DNA from: Candidatus Staskawiczbacteria bacterium RIFOXYD1_FULL_32_13
GTDB taxonomy: Bacteria > Patescibacteriota > Minisyncoccia > Minisyncoccales > Staskawiczbacteraceae
Assembly: GCA_001820485.1 (NCBI GenBank)
Contig: MHPU01000039.1
Span: 49,845 to 113,844, forward strand
Direction of reading: 5' to 3'
Length of the DNA stretch: 64,000 nt
In this document: positions 33,135-41,591 of the stretch, one piece after another
Position numbering within the stretch: position 1 is the first letter of the stretch
How the letters are laid out: every line of letters begins with the position of its first letter
Made by a program: the position numbers and the translations under genes
Notes under the pieces: model-generated
The model's input: the letters and a program-made list of their open reading frames with translations, nothing else
Told to the model about the DNA's origin: nothing
Databases searched by the model: none

Positions 33135-33323
33135 ATGAATCAAATCGTAAAGAGAGATTTTTATACAACAAGTGAATTAGCTGTTGTGCTAGGAATCAGC
33201 AAACAATCTGTGTTAAAAAGAATGCACAATGGTTCGATTAAGGCAATAAAAATGGGGCGTGATTTTATAATTTTTAAGAAGCATATTAATCTAGAAAAAT
33301 TGAAATCTATAATCAAACATTAA
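33135..33323 (+). CDS. Small excisionase-like HTH protein (62 aa)
   Basis: FYTTSELAVVLGISKQSVLK then RMHNGSIKAIKMGRDFIIFK is a compact MerR/excisionase-type winged HTH and nothing else. It is bracketed by two near-identical palindromes (33107 and 33330), the second of which is the upstream region of cysteine-rich copy 2. This arrangement suggests it controls itself and copy 2. Confidence 0.8.
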   Translation: MNQIVKRDFYTTSELAVVLGISKQSVLKRMHNGSIKAIKMGRDFIIFKKHINLEKLKSIIKH

Positions 33324-33329
33324 AATATT

Positions 33330-33349
33330 AGGTTGTCGTATGACAACTT
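33330..33349. promoter_or_regulatory. 20-bp palindrome upstream of copy 2
   Basis: AGGTTGTCGTATGACAACTT, matching 33107-33126 at 18 of 20 positions and lying 41 bases before the copy 2 ATG. Confidence 0.65.
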
Positions 33350-33389
33350 AATATTATCGGGAAAATAATAAATCTAGGTATAAAAAATT

Positions 33390-35123
33390 ATGGATAGTCA
33401 AACAAAAAATTGTCAAAATTGCAAGAAAGACTTTACTATAGAATCCGATGATTTTGCATTTTATGAAAAAATGAAAGTCCCTGTGCCAACTTTTTGTTGG
33501 AAATGCAGAGCAATTAGAAGAATGTGTTTTCGAAATATGCGACAACTTTATATTAGAAACTGTGATGCAACAGGTAAAAAAATATTTACTTTAATGCCTC
33601 CGGATAATCCGATGCCGGTTTATGATAATGATTATTGGCGTAGCGATGCTTGGGATCCTATGAAATACGAAAAAAATTACGATTTTTCAAATGCGTTCTT
33701 TGAGCAAATAAAGGAATTATATAATTCTGTTCCATGGGGAATTATGTGGAGTATGGATATGGTTAATTGTGAGTATAGTGGTGGGGTTTCCTTTTCTAAA
33801 AATTGTTATATGTGTTTTGATTCTGGATACGATGAAGATTGTATGTATAATGTTACAGTGCTCTATAGCAAAAAATGCCTTGATAGTATAAATTTAAAAG
33901 ATTGCGAACTTTGTTATTATTGTATTAATACCAATAAGTCATATAAAACATTATTTTCACGAAATTGTACTTCTTGTGTAGATGTATGGTTTAGTCAAGA
34001 TTGTATCGGATGTACAAATTGTTTTGGGTGCAGTGGCTTAAAAAATAAAAGTTATTATATTTTTAACGAAGTTTATGACAAGGCGACATACGAAACGAAA
34101 ATTGCAGATTTAAAACTTGATAGTTGGTCGGGAATAAAAAGTGCCAAGAATCAGGCAAAAAATTTTTGGGAAAAATGTTCGGTAAAATTTTATCATGGCA
34201 CTCAGGTAACAAAAAGTTTTGGAGATTATTTATATAATGGTACGGAATTAAGAAACTGTTTTTTTGTGGGAAATGCGCAGAATATGAAACACTGTCAAAG
34301 TGTAATTTATCCCCCAAATCAAGACAGTATGGATGTTACCTCAAGCGAAGGCACTGAATTGGCTTATGAGGTATTTTGTTGTGGCAATGGAGTACGTAGA
34401 TCGATTGGATTGGCTGAATGCTCTAATGTATATGATGCTTATTATTCAATAAACTGCAGGCAGTCAAATAATTTATTTGGATGCGTGTCTTTAAAAGGTA
34501 AGGAATATTGTATCTTAAATAAACAATATACGAAAGAAAAATATCTGGAAATGATTCCTAAAATTATAAAGCATATGAATGATATGCCATATATTGACGC
34601 GCTTGGAAGGGTTTATAAATACGGAGAATTTTTCCCAACGGACATGAGTTCTTATGGCTATAATCAATCGCAGGCATTTGAATATTTTCCGATAAATGAG
34701 CAAGAAGCCAAAAAACAAGGATATCGTTGGCATGAGGCCAATGAGAGAAGTTACCAAATCACTAAAAAATCAAGTGACTTACCAGAAAAAATAGAAGAAG
34801 TAAGTGACGAAATTTTAAAAGAAGTTATTCAATGTGAGCACGATGAATTTAAAAAACATAAAGATGGATGTAATTTAGAGTGCACCCGCGCTTTTAAGAT
34901 AACATTACAGGAATTGCAATTTTATAGGCAGATGGATCTACCTTTACCGAGGCTTTGTTTTAACTGCAGACATATTGATAGGGTTGCTTGGAGAAATCAA
35001 CCAAAATTATATAAAAGAAAATGTATGAAACCAGGATGTCAAAATGAATTTGAAACTTCTTACGCTCCCGACAGACCAGAAATAGTTTATTGCGAAGCTT
35101 GCTACAATCAAGAAGTTGCATAA
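33390..35123 (+). CDS. Cysteine-rich zinc-ribbon/beta-solenoid-like protein, copy 2
   Basis: 577 aa, same plan as copy 1. The first ribbon is CQNC (8-11) and CWKC (36-39). The second ribbon is reduced to one Cys (NCDATGKKIF). Middle coils are Cys-rich (KNCYMCFDSGYDEDCMYNVT, NCTSCVDVWFSQDCIGCTNC), followed by CFGCSGLKNKSYYIFN and later LFGCVSLKGKEYCILNKQYT. The C-terminal ribbon CMKPGC ... YCEACYNQEVA is intact. It lies downstream of the small HTH gene and its palindrome. The C-terminal coding end plus trailer is almost identical to that of copy 4, a sign of duplication or gene conversion. Confidence 0.85.
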   Translation: MDSQTKNCQNCKKDFTIESDDFAFYEKMKVPVPTFCWKCRAIRRMCFRNMRQLYIRNCDATGKKIFTLMPPDNPMPVYDNDYWRSDAWDPMKYEKNYDFSNAFFEQIKELYNSVPWGIMWSMDMVNCEYSGGVSFSKNCYMCFDSGYDEDCMYNVTVLYSKKCLDSINLKDCELCYYCINTNKSYKTLFSRNCTSCVDVWFSQDCIGCTNCFGCSGLKNKSYYIFNEVYDKATYETKIADLKLDSWSGIKSAKNQAKNFWEKCSVKFYHGTQVTKSFGDYLYNGTELRNCFFVGNAQNMKHCQSVIYPPNQDSMDVTSSEGTELAYEVFCCGNGVRRSIGLAECSNVYDAYYSINCRQSNNLFGCVSLKGKEYCILNKQYTKEKYLEMIPKIIKHMNDMPYIDALGRVYKYGEFFPTDMSSYGYNQSQAFEYFPINEQEAKKQGYRWHEANERSYQITKKSSDLPEKIEEVSDEILKEVIQCEHDEFKKHKDGCNLECTRAFKITLQELQFYRQMDLPLPRLCFNCRHIDRVAWRNQPKLYKRKCMKPGCQNEFETSYAPDRPEIVYCEACYNQEVA

Positions 35124-35165
35124 GAGTAAATGTATAGGTTTAACTGTATATTGTATAGATTTATA
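35112..35165. promoter_or_regulatory. TGTATA-repeat control region, copy A
   Basis: TGTATA at 35131, 35145 and 35152 (14- and 7-base steps). The same block, nearly identical over ~54 bases, recurs at 41232-41286 before the second STAS-like gene. A TATAAT follows at ~35175. It is a likely operator of the HTH-GHKL gene. Confidence 0.6.
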
Positions 35166-35185
35166 ATTTGTGATATAATATAAAT

Positions 35186-35914
35186 ATGATAGAAAATAAT
35201 GAAGAATTATTAACTATTGGAGAAACAGCAGAATTATTGGGCGTTTCAATTATGACTTTAAGACGCTGGGATGAAAGTGGTCGGCTGATTTCTGTTAGAA
35301 AAAAAGAAGGTGGAAATAGGTATTACAGAAAATCAGATGTTGATATTTTTTTAAGTGATTTGTTTAAAATTGCCAAAGAATGGGTTTTGAAAGAAAGTGA
35401 TTTGCCAGAAAGTTTTTATTGTCAAAATAGCGCTGTTTTTCAAGCACGACTTGCAAAAATGGAAAATTTGATGATTGCAAATAGAATGACAGAAGACTTT
35501 GCTTCTCGTATTGTTTCAATCGCCGGTGAAATTGGGAATAACTCATTTGACCATAATTTAGCTCAATGGCCCGATGTCCCTGGAATTTTCTTTGCTTTTG
35601 ATTTAAATAAAAAACAACTTGTTTTAGCTGACAGGGGATTGGGAGTTTTTAAAACCTTAAAAAGAGTAAAGCCAGAAATTGAAAATGACAAGCAGGCTTT
35701 AGAAGTGGCATTCACTGAAATTATTTCTGGCAGGGCTCCAGAAGAAAGGGGTAATGGTTTAAAATATGTAAAATTCATTATTTCTAAAAATAATATAAAT
35801 TTATTTTTTCAAACAGGAGGTGCAATATTAAATTTAAATGCCAATAGTTCTAGCTTGAAAATATCAGAGGCAAAAGATAATTTTCACGGATGTTTGGTTT
35901 TAATAAAATGGTAA
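35186..35914 (+). CDS. MerR-type HTH fused to GHKL ATPase domain
   Basis: 242 aa. N-terminal HTH: LTIGETAELLGVSIMTLRRW then DESGRLISVRKKEGGNRYY. After a helical linker comes a histidine-kinase-like ATPase fold: N-box GEIGNNSFDHN, G1 box ADRGLGVFKT, G2 box ERGNGLKYVK. No phospho-acceptor His domain is visible, so it resembles an anti-sigma-type (SpoIIAB/RsbW-like) kinase joined to a DNA-binding head. The STAS-like gene overlaps its end by 7 bases; the two likely form a partner-switch pair that controls copy 3. Confidence 0.8.
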   Translation: MIENNEELLTIGETAELLGVSIMTLRRWDESGRLISVRKKEGGNRYYRKSDVDIFLSDLFKIAKEWVLKESDLPESFYCQNSAVFQARLAKMENLMIANRMTEDFASRIVSIAGEIGNNSFDHNLAQWPDVPGIFFAFDLNKKQLVLADRGLGVFKTLKRVKPEIENDKQALEVAFTEIISGRAPEERGNGLKYVKFIISKNNINLFFQTGGAILNLNANSSSLKISEAKDNFHGCLVLIKW

Positions 35915-36195
35915 TTGAATTAAAAAAAATTGGAACAACTTTAATTTCACGTCAAACCGGTAAAGAGGCTTTTTTAGCAATACAACCAATTCTTCAAAAT
36001 TTGAAAAGTGATGAAAAGGTAGAAATTGATTTTGAAGGTGTGATGACTTTTTCTCCATCATGGGGGGCGGAATTTTTAATGCCACTTTTTAAAAAGTATG
36101 GACAAAATTTAATTTTAAAAAACACTCATAATGGTTCAGTACAATCAACATTGGAATTTCTAGAACAAATTGAAAATATAAAATTTAAAAAATAA
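35908..36195 (+). CDS. STAS-like (DUF4325-type) protein, copy A
   Basis: 95 aa from ATG 35908; an upstream ATG (35890) lies inside the preceding gene. KVEIDFEGVMTFSPSWGAEF then LMPLFKKYG is the DUF4325/STAS-like core, the usual partner of GHKL anti-sigma kinases. It overlaps the HTH-GHKL gene and precedes copy 3 by 48 bases. A second copy, also 95 aa, is at 41301. Confidence 0.82.
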   Translation: MVIELKKIGTTLISRQTGKEAFLAIQPILQNLKSDEKVEIDFEGVMTFSPSWGAEFLMPLFKKYGQNLILKNTHNGSVQSTLEFLEQIENIKFKK

Positions 36196-36215
36196 AGTGT
36201 TAATTGTTACATATC

Positions 36216-36235
36216 AGGTTAATGAGCATTAACTT
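36216..36235. promoter_or_regulatory. 20-bp palindrome upstream of copy 3
   Basis: AGGTTAATGAGCATTAACTT, 8 bases before the ATG of copy 3. Its outer half-sites AGGTT/AACTT match the 33107 and 33330 palindromes, but the core differs. Confidence 0.55.
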
Positions 36236-36243
36236 AAAATTTT

Positions 36244-37977
36244 ATGAATTCAGAAATTAAAAACTGCCAAAATTGTAAGCAAGAATTCACAATTGAATCT
36301 GAGGATTTTGATTTTTATGAAAAAGTGAAAGTCCCTGCGCCAACTTTTTGCCCCGAATGTAGAATGCAAAGAAGAATGATTTTTATGAATGAAAGAGCAT
36401 TATATAAGCGTCAATGTGATTTATGCCATAAAGATGTTATTTCAGTATTTCCTGCAAACGCAACCCATCCGGTTTATTGTACTCCTTGTTGGTGGTCTGA
36501 TAATTGGAACCCATTAATTTATGGCAAGGATTACGATTTTTCTAAATCTTTTTTCCAGCAGTTTAAAGAACTAATGTCGGTTTTTCCGTGGCCGGCGCTT
36601 GATACTATTGAGCCATCAATGGTAAATAGTCCTTATTGTAGTATTAGTTCTTACCTTAAAAACTGTTATTTTTTTCATAATTCAGATTACAGTGAAAATT
36701 CTGCTTATGGGGCTTTTACAGAGCGCGCAAAAGATTCATATGACCTTTTTACAATTGATGGTTGTGAGCAATGTTATGAGGGTGTAAATCTTGTAAACTG
36801 TAACTGTGCATTGTTTTCTATGAATTGTGAAAATTGTCACAATGTTTCTTTTTCAAGAGATCTTACAGGTTGCTCTTATTGTTTTGGATGCATTAATTTG
36901 CGAAACAAAAACTATTATATTTTTAATGAACCGTATAGTAAAGAAGAATATTTTTCAAAATTAAAAACATTTGATGCTGGTTCGTATAAAGCAGTTCAGG
37001 GTGTTAAAGAAAATGCAAAATCATTGTTTTTAAAATCTCCAAGGCGCTTTGCTCACTCGCGTAGAAACTCAAAAACAACTGGAGAATATGTTAATCAATC
37101 CAAGAATACTCAATTTGCTTATCAAGTTATTGGCGCTGAAGATTCAAAGTATGTGCATTTTCTAATTATTGCCCCAACAAAAGATAGTTATGATCTTACA
37201 ATGTGGGGTGGAAATGCCAATCGACTCTATGAATGCATGGGGTGTGGTGGAGGTCAGGATGATGTAAAATTTTCTTATGGTTGTTGGTCTGATGCAACAA
37301 TGAATCTTGAATATTGTATGGTTGTAAAAGTGCCATGTACAAATCTTTTTGGATGTATTGGCTTAAGAAGAAAATCTTATTGTATACTTAACAAGCAATA
37401 TACAAAAGAGGAATATAATTTATTGTGCGACAAAATAATTAAACACATGAATGATGCACCTTTTATTGATAAGCTAGGAAAAGTTTATAAGTATGGTGAA
37501 TTTTTTCCTGCAGAACTTGGTCAGTTTGCGTACAATGAAAGTGTTGCTCAACAATTTTTTCCTTTAGATAAGCAAGAAGCTATAAAGCAGGGCTATAATT
37601 GGAAAGACTCTGAAGAAAGAAATTATAAAATAGATTTAAAATCGCAAAATTTGCCAGACCACATAAAAGATGTTTCAGATGACATAGCGGGTAAAGTTAT
37701 TGAGTGTGCTCATAAAGGGGAGTGTAATGAGCAATGCACAACTGCTTATAAAATTATTCCACAAGAACTGCAATTTTATAAAAAAATGGATTTACCTTTG
37801 CCTAGATTGTGCCCAAACTGTAGACATTATCAAAGACTGGCTCAAAGAAATCCAATTAAACTTTGGCATAGGCAGTGCATGAATGTGGGGTGTAAAAATG
37901 AATTTGAAACAAGCTATGCTCCAGATAGGCCAGAGATTATTTACTGTGAAACATGCTATAACAACGAAGTGGCATAA
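36244..37977 (+). CDS. Cysteine-rich zinc-ribbon/beta-solenoid-like protein, copy 3
   Basis: 577 aa. Unlike copies 1, 2, 4, 5 and 6 it has a complete second ribbon: CDLCHKDVI ... YCTPCWWSDNW. The first ribbon is CQNC ... CPEC. The solenoid-like middle (CEQCYEGVNLVNCNCALFSM, CENCHNVSFSRDLTGCSYC) ends in CFGCINLRNKNYYIFN and repeats as LFGCIGLRRKSYCILNKQYT. The C-terminal ribbon is CMNVGC ... YCETCYNNEVA. It follows the HTH-GHKL/STAS-like pair. Function unknown. Confidence 0.85.
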   Translation: MNSEIKNCQNCKQEFTIESEDFDFYEKVKVPAPTFCPECRMQRRMIFMNERALYKRQCDLCHKDVISVFPANATHPVYCTPCWWSDNWNPLIYGKDYDFSKSFFQQFKELMSVFPWPALDTIEPSMVNSPYCSISSYLKNCYFFHNSDYSENSAYGAFTERAKDSYDLFTIDGCEQCYEGVNLVNCNCALFSMNCENCHNVSFSRDLTGCSYCFGCINLRNKNYYIFNEPYSKEEYFSKLKTFDAGSYKAVQGVKENAKSLFLKSPRRFAHSRRNSKTTGEYVNQSKNTQFAYQVIGAEDSKYVHFLIIAPTKDSYDLTMWGGNANRLYECMGCGGGQDDVKFSYGCWSDATMNLEYCMVVKVPCTNLFGCIGLRRKSYCILNKQYTKEEYNLLCDKIIKHMNDAPFIDKLGKVYKYGEFFPAELGQFAYNESVAQQFFPLDKQEAIKQGYNWKDSEERNYKIDLKSQNLPDHIKDVSDDIAGKVIECAHKGECNEQCTTAYKIIPQELQFYKKMDLPLPRLCPNCRHYQRLAQRNPIKLWHRQCMNVGCKNEFETSYAPDRPEIIYCETCYNNEVA

Positions 37978-38027
37978 AGGCATAAAATGTGGACTTTTGG
38001 GCTATAATGTGGTATTATAATCGTATA

Positions 38028-38047
38028 TTATGTTAAAAATAACATAA
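38028..38047. promoter_or_regulatory. Palindrome upstream of abiEi-like gene
   Basis: TTATGTTAAAAATAACATAA, 8-bp arms with a 4-base centre, 30 bases before the AbiEi-like start. AbiEi antitoxins are known to bind inverted repeats in their own promoters, so this is a candidate autoregulatory site. Confidence 0.6.
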
Positions 38048-38077
38048 TTTAAGAATATACTTAATAAATACAAGATT

Positions 38078-38692
38078 ATGCAATTTATTGAATTTAAGCA
38101 ACAATTAAGTAATTTTGTAGCTTTTGATCTTACTGATATAAGGAAAATCCAAGCAGATTTTGATTTACGTAGATTGTCTGAGTGGCAAGATAAGGGCTAT
38201 ATTAAAATGATCCGCAAGGGTTATTATATTTTTTCTGATTTAGAAATTAATGAGCAGGTTTTGTTTTTAATTGCAAACAAAATTTATGAGCCATCATATG
38301 TTTCCTGCGAAATGGCATTATCTTTTTATGGACTTATCCCAGAAGGAGTTTATTCCATAACTTCAATTACAACTAAGAATACAATTAAGTTTAGCACACC
38401 TATCGCGGAATTCTCATATCGCAAGGTAAAGCCGGAATTATTTTTTGGGTATAAGTTGCTAAAGATAGAAAATCAACAATACAAAATTGCAGAAATTGAA
38501 AAGACAGTTTTAGATTATTTATATTTAAACCCACAAATGCAGAATGATGCTAATTTTTCTGAATGGCGTTTTAATGCCCAAGATTTTTTGGCTAAAGCAG
38601 ATTTGGCAAAGTTTAATGATTATTTAAAGGTTTTTAGCAATAAGCAATTAAACAAGCGAGTAGAAAAGTTTTTAAACTTTATTAAGCAATAA
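38078..38692 (+). CDS. AbiEi-type antitoxin
   Basis: 204 aa. A winged-helix N-terminus (IRKIQADFDLRRLSEWQDKG then YIKMIRKGYYIFSD) and a C-terminal domain with YVSCEMALSFYGLIPEGVYS and IAEIEKTVLDYLYLNP match the AbiEi family. AbiEi represses its operon and counters the AbiEii toxin without direct binding (type IV). It is 4 bp ahead of the toxin gene, with the cysteine-rich copy 4 right behind. Confidence 0.88.
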   Translation: MQFIEFKQQLSNFVAFDLTDIRKIQADFDLRRLSEWQDKGYIKMIRKGYYIFSDLEINEQVLFLIANKIYEPSYVSCEMALSFYGLIPEGVYSITSITTKNTIKFSTPIAEFSYRKVKPELFFGYKLLKIENQQYKIAEIEKTVLDYLYLNPQMQNDANFSEWRFNAQDFLAKADLAKFNDYLKVFSNKQLNKRVEKFLNFIKQ

Positions 38693-38696
38693 GTTT

Positions 38697-39473
38697 ATGT
38701 TAACTCTTCAGCAAATTGAAAAGCAATATCCTGAAAACTTACAACCATTTAAGCGGGGAATTTTACGCGAATATTTGCAATACAAAATTTTAGAGATTAT
38801 TTTTTCTTCCAAGTTTGCCAACAAACTTTCTTTTATGGGTGGAACGGTTTTGCGACTTATTTATGGAAACACAAGATTTTCAGAAGATTTAGATTTTGAC
38901 AATTTTGCCTTGTCTGAAAAAGAGTTTGACGAGTTGTCTGGAATAATTAAAAAGAGCTTGGAATTACAGGGATTAAAAACAGAAATTAGTACAGTTGCCA
39001 AAGGAGCATTTAGGTGCAATATACGATTGCCGGAAATTTTGTTTGAGAATAATCTTTCTTTATTTAAGGAAGAGAAGATTTTAATTCAAGTGGATTCGTT
39101 TGCTCAAAATTTTGATTATAAGCCTGAGAAAAAAAACTTGAACAAATTTGATGTGTTTTCTGAAATTTTTATAACTCCGCCGGACATTTTACTTTCTCAA
39201 AAGATTTATGCAATTTTTAATCGCAAAAGAGCAAAGGGCAGGGATTTTTATGATATTGTGTTTTTACTTTCTTTTACTAAACCAAATTATAAATATTTAA
39301 AACAAAAATTGGATATTAATTCGCCCGAAGAATTAAAAAGAAAAATTATTTCCCTTTCTGTTGATTTAAATTTTGAGGAATTGGCAAAAGATGCAGAAAT
39401 GTTTCTTTTTTCTGGGCAAGATAGCAAAAAAATTAAGTCATTTGTTGATTATATTAAACAAATTGAATTATAA
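38697..39473 (+). CDS. AbiEii-type nucleotidyltransferase toxin
   Basis: 258 aa. The nucleotidyltransferase motifs FMGGTVLRLIYGNTRFSEDL and DFDNF (catalytic acidic pair), plus KGRDFYDIVFLL, identify the AbiEii/MenT-like toxin family, which transfers nucleotides to RNA such as tRNA ends. Copy 4 of the cysteine-rich family starts 6 bases after its stop, so the three genes form one operon. Confidence 0.88.
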   Translation: MLTLQQIEKQYPENLQPFKRGILREYLQYKILEIIFSSKFANKLSFMGGTVLRLIYGNTRFSEDLDFDNFALSEKEFDELSGIIKKSLELQGLKTEISTVAKGAFRCNIRLPEILFENNLSLFKEEKILIQVDSFAQNFDYKPEKKNLNKFDVFSEIFITPPDILLSQKIYAIFNRKRAKGRDFYDIVFLLSFTKPNYKYLKQKLDINSPEELKRKIISLSVDLNFEELAKDAEMFLFSGQDSKKIKSFVDYIKQIEL

Positions 39474-39479
39474 AAAATT

Positions 39480-41243
39480 ATGGAATTTCAAAACCATTCG
39501 CCTGAGGGCTCAGGGCAAGCTAAAAATTGTCAAAACTGTAAGAAAGACTTTACCATAGAGCCTGATGATTTTGCATTTTATGAAAAAATTAAAGTACCTG
39601 TGCCAACTTTTTGTTCAGAGTGTAGAATGCAACGTAGATTGCTTTTTCGTAGTGAACGTTTTTTGTATAAACGTAAAAGCGATTTTTCTGGTAAGGAAAT
39701 ATTTTCTATGTGGCCACAGGAAAGCGATACTAAAGTTTATGAAAACAGCGTTTGGTTTTCTGATAAGTGGGATGCACTTGAGCACGGTAAAGATTATGAT
39801 TTTTCTAAACCATTTTTTGAACAACTTTTAGATTTACGAAAAAATGTTCCAATCTACGCTTTATCAACTACGCTTGGAGTAGACAGTGATTATTGCAATA
39901 ATTTTACAGCATTAAAGAATTGCTATTTAGTTTTTTCTTCTAATTATTCTGAAGATTGTATGTATGGCACTGGAATAAATCATTCAAAAAACTGTATTGA
40001 TAACATCAAGGTATTTAAAAGTGAAAATTGTCATGAAAATTTTTTTGTTAATTCCTCTTTCAATGTTTTCTTTTCTGCTCAATGTTCAGATTCAATGAAT
40101 ATTTGGTTTTGCAAGGATTGTGTGGGGTGTAACGATTGCATTGGATGTATTGGTTTGCGAAATAAAAGCTATTATATTTTTAATAAACCTTATACAAAAG
40201 AAGAATATCAAGCTGAATTTCAAAAATTTAATTTTGCTTCATATCAGGCGATGAAAGATTTTTCTAAAAAAGTCCACGAATTTTGGCTTAAATTTCCAGT
40301 AAAGTATATGCAGGGTCTGAAGAACTCTAATGTTAGTGGAGAATATATAAAAAATTCAAAAAATGTTTTAAATTCATACTTAGTTTCTGGTGGTGAAAAT
40401 TTGAGATATTGTAGTGAAATTAATGTTGAGCCAGTTAAAGATTGTTATGATTATTCTGTTTGGGGAGATAAGGCCGAGTTAGTTTATGAGTGCATGTCTT
40501 GTGGGCTAGGTGTAAACAACATAAAATTTTGTGCAGAGTGTTGGCCTGACTTTAGAGATTCAGAATATTCTCTTTTTTGTCAATCATCATCAAATCTTTT
40601 TGGGTGTGTTGGTGTAAGAAAAAAAGAATATTGTATTTTAAATAAGCAGTACACAAAAGAAGAATATGAGCGCTTAAAAGAAAAGATTATCAAACATATG
40701 AAAGAAATGCCATATAAGGATGCAAGTGGCATGTTGTATAGTTATGGTGAATTTTTCCCTGGAATATTTTCTGGTGTGTTCTACAATAATTCTTTGGCTC
40801 ACGAACACTTTCCATTAACAAAAACAGAAGCTGAAAGAAAAGGATATTTTTGGAAAGATGAAACAAAACGTGCTTATGTTGTAACCAAAAAGTATAGTGA
40901 CTTGCCAGATGACATTAAAGAGGTTCCAGTTTCGATTACTAGTGAAATTATTTCTTGCCAAGAATGGGAAGAAAACCAAGATATTGCAGTTCAGCACAAT
41001 TGTACCGAAGGGTTTCGTATACTTGTCTCGGAATTGGAATTTTACAAAAAGTTTTCTTTACCACTTCCTAGAAGGTGCCCTAACTGTAGATACCACGAAC
41101 GTATAAAATGGCGCAACCCAATGAAGTTATGGCATAGAAAATGTATGAAACCTGGTTGCAATAATGAATTTGAAACATCTTATGCGCCAGATAGGCCAGA
41201 GATTGTATATTGTGAAACATGCTATAATAATGAAGTTGCATAA
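39480..41243 (+). CDS. Cysteine-rich zinc-ribbon/beta-solenoid-like protein, copy 4
   Basis: 587 aa. The N-terminus MEFQNHSPEGSGQAKNCQNC carries a repeat-derived insert. The first ribbon is complete (CQNC ... CSEC); the second has lost all its Cys (KSDFSGKEIFSM). The middle (KNCIDNIKVFKSENCHENFF, CSDSMNIWFCKDCVGCNDC) leads to CIGCIGLRNKSYYIFN and later LFGCVGVRKKEYCILNKQYT. The C-terminal ribbon CMKPGC ... YCETCYNNEVA is intact, with CRYHERIKWRNP before it. It sits in one operon with the AbiE-type pair. It is closest to copy 5 by the SDFSGK motif and the VPIYALS/VPIFALS region. Confidence 0.85.
   Translation: MEFQNHSPEGSGQAKNCQNCKKDFTIEPDDFAFYEKIKVPVPTFCSECRMQRRLLFRSERFLYKRKSDFSGKEIFSMWPQESDTKVYENSVWFSDKWDALEHGKDYDFSKPFFEQLLDLRKNVPIYALSTTLGVDSDYCNNFTALKNCYLVFSSNYSEDCMYGTGINHSKNCIDNIKVFKSENCHENFFVNSSFNVFFSAQCSDSMNIWFCKDCVGCNDCIGCIGLRNKSYYIFNKPYTKEEYQAEFQKFNFASYQAMKDFSKKVHEFWLKFPVKYMQGLKNSNVSGEYIKNSKNVLNSYLVSGGENLRYCSEINVEPVKDCYDYSVWGDKAELVYECMSCGLGVNNIKFCAECWPDFRDSEYSLFCQSSSNLFGCVGVRKKEYCILNKQYTKEEYERLKEKIIKHMKEMPYKDASGMLYSYGEFFPGIFSGVFYNNSLAHEHFPLTKTEAERKGYFWKDETKRAYVVTKKYSDLPDDIKEVPVSITSEIISCQEWEENQDIAVQHNCTEGFRILVSELEFYKKFSLPLPRRCPNCRYHERIKWRNPMKLWHRKCMKPGCNNEFETSYAPDRPEIVYCETCYNNEVA
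39495..39520. repeat. In-frame repeat at N-terminus of copy 4
   Basis: CATTCGCCTGAGGGCTCAGG plus GCAAGC, read as HSPEGSGQA. Same family as 28396 and 41607. Confidence 0.65.
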
Positions 41244-41286
41244 GAGTAAATGTATAGGTTTGACTGTATATTGTATAGATTTATAA
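41232..41286. promoter_or_regulatory. TGTATA-repeat control region, copy B
   Basis: Nearly identical to 35112-35165 (one clear substitution), with TGTATA at the same 14- and 7-base steps. Here it leads directly into the STAS-like gene; the HTH-GHKL gene of copy A is missing. Confidence 0.65.
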
Positions 41287-41300
41287 AAAATGTTAATAAA

Positions 41301-41588
41301 ATGGTAATTGAATTAAAAAAAATTGGGACAACTTTAATTTCAAGGCAAACTGGCAAGGAGGCTTTTTTGGCAATACAGCCGATATTGCAAAGTGTAAAAA
41401 ACGAGGAAATAGTTGAAATTGATTTTGAGGGCGTAATGACTTTTTCTCCTTCTTGGGGGGCAGAATTTTTAATGCCACTTTTTAAAAAATATGGGCAAAT
41501 TTTAGTTCTGAAAAATACGCACAATGGCTCAGTTAGTTTAACAATTGAATTTCTAGAACAAATAGAAAATATAAAATTCAAAAAATAA
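41301..41588 (+). CDS. STAS-like (DUF4325-type) protein, copy B
   Basis: 95 aa from ATG 41301, which aligns with copy A. The sequence is almost the same (EIDFEGVMTFSPSWGAEF). No kinase partner is adjacent: the HTH-GHKL gene was evidently lost after duplication of the control region. It stops 3 bases before copy 5. It might still interact with the kinase at 35186. Confidence 0.8.
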   Translation: MVIELKKIGTTLISRQTGKEAFLAIQPILQSVKNEEIVEIDFEGVMTFSPSWGAEFLMPLFKKYGQILVLKNTHNGSVSLTIEFLEQIENIKFKK

Positions 41589-41591
41589 ATT

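Noticed and set aside
38028..38047. Palindrome before the AbiE pair as a terminator of copy 3
   Set aside because: The hairpin is A/T-only with no T-run behind it, and it sits where AbiEi operators are found; an operator is preferred, though not proven.
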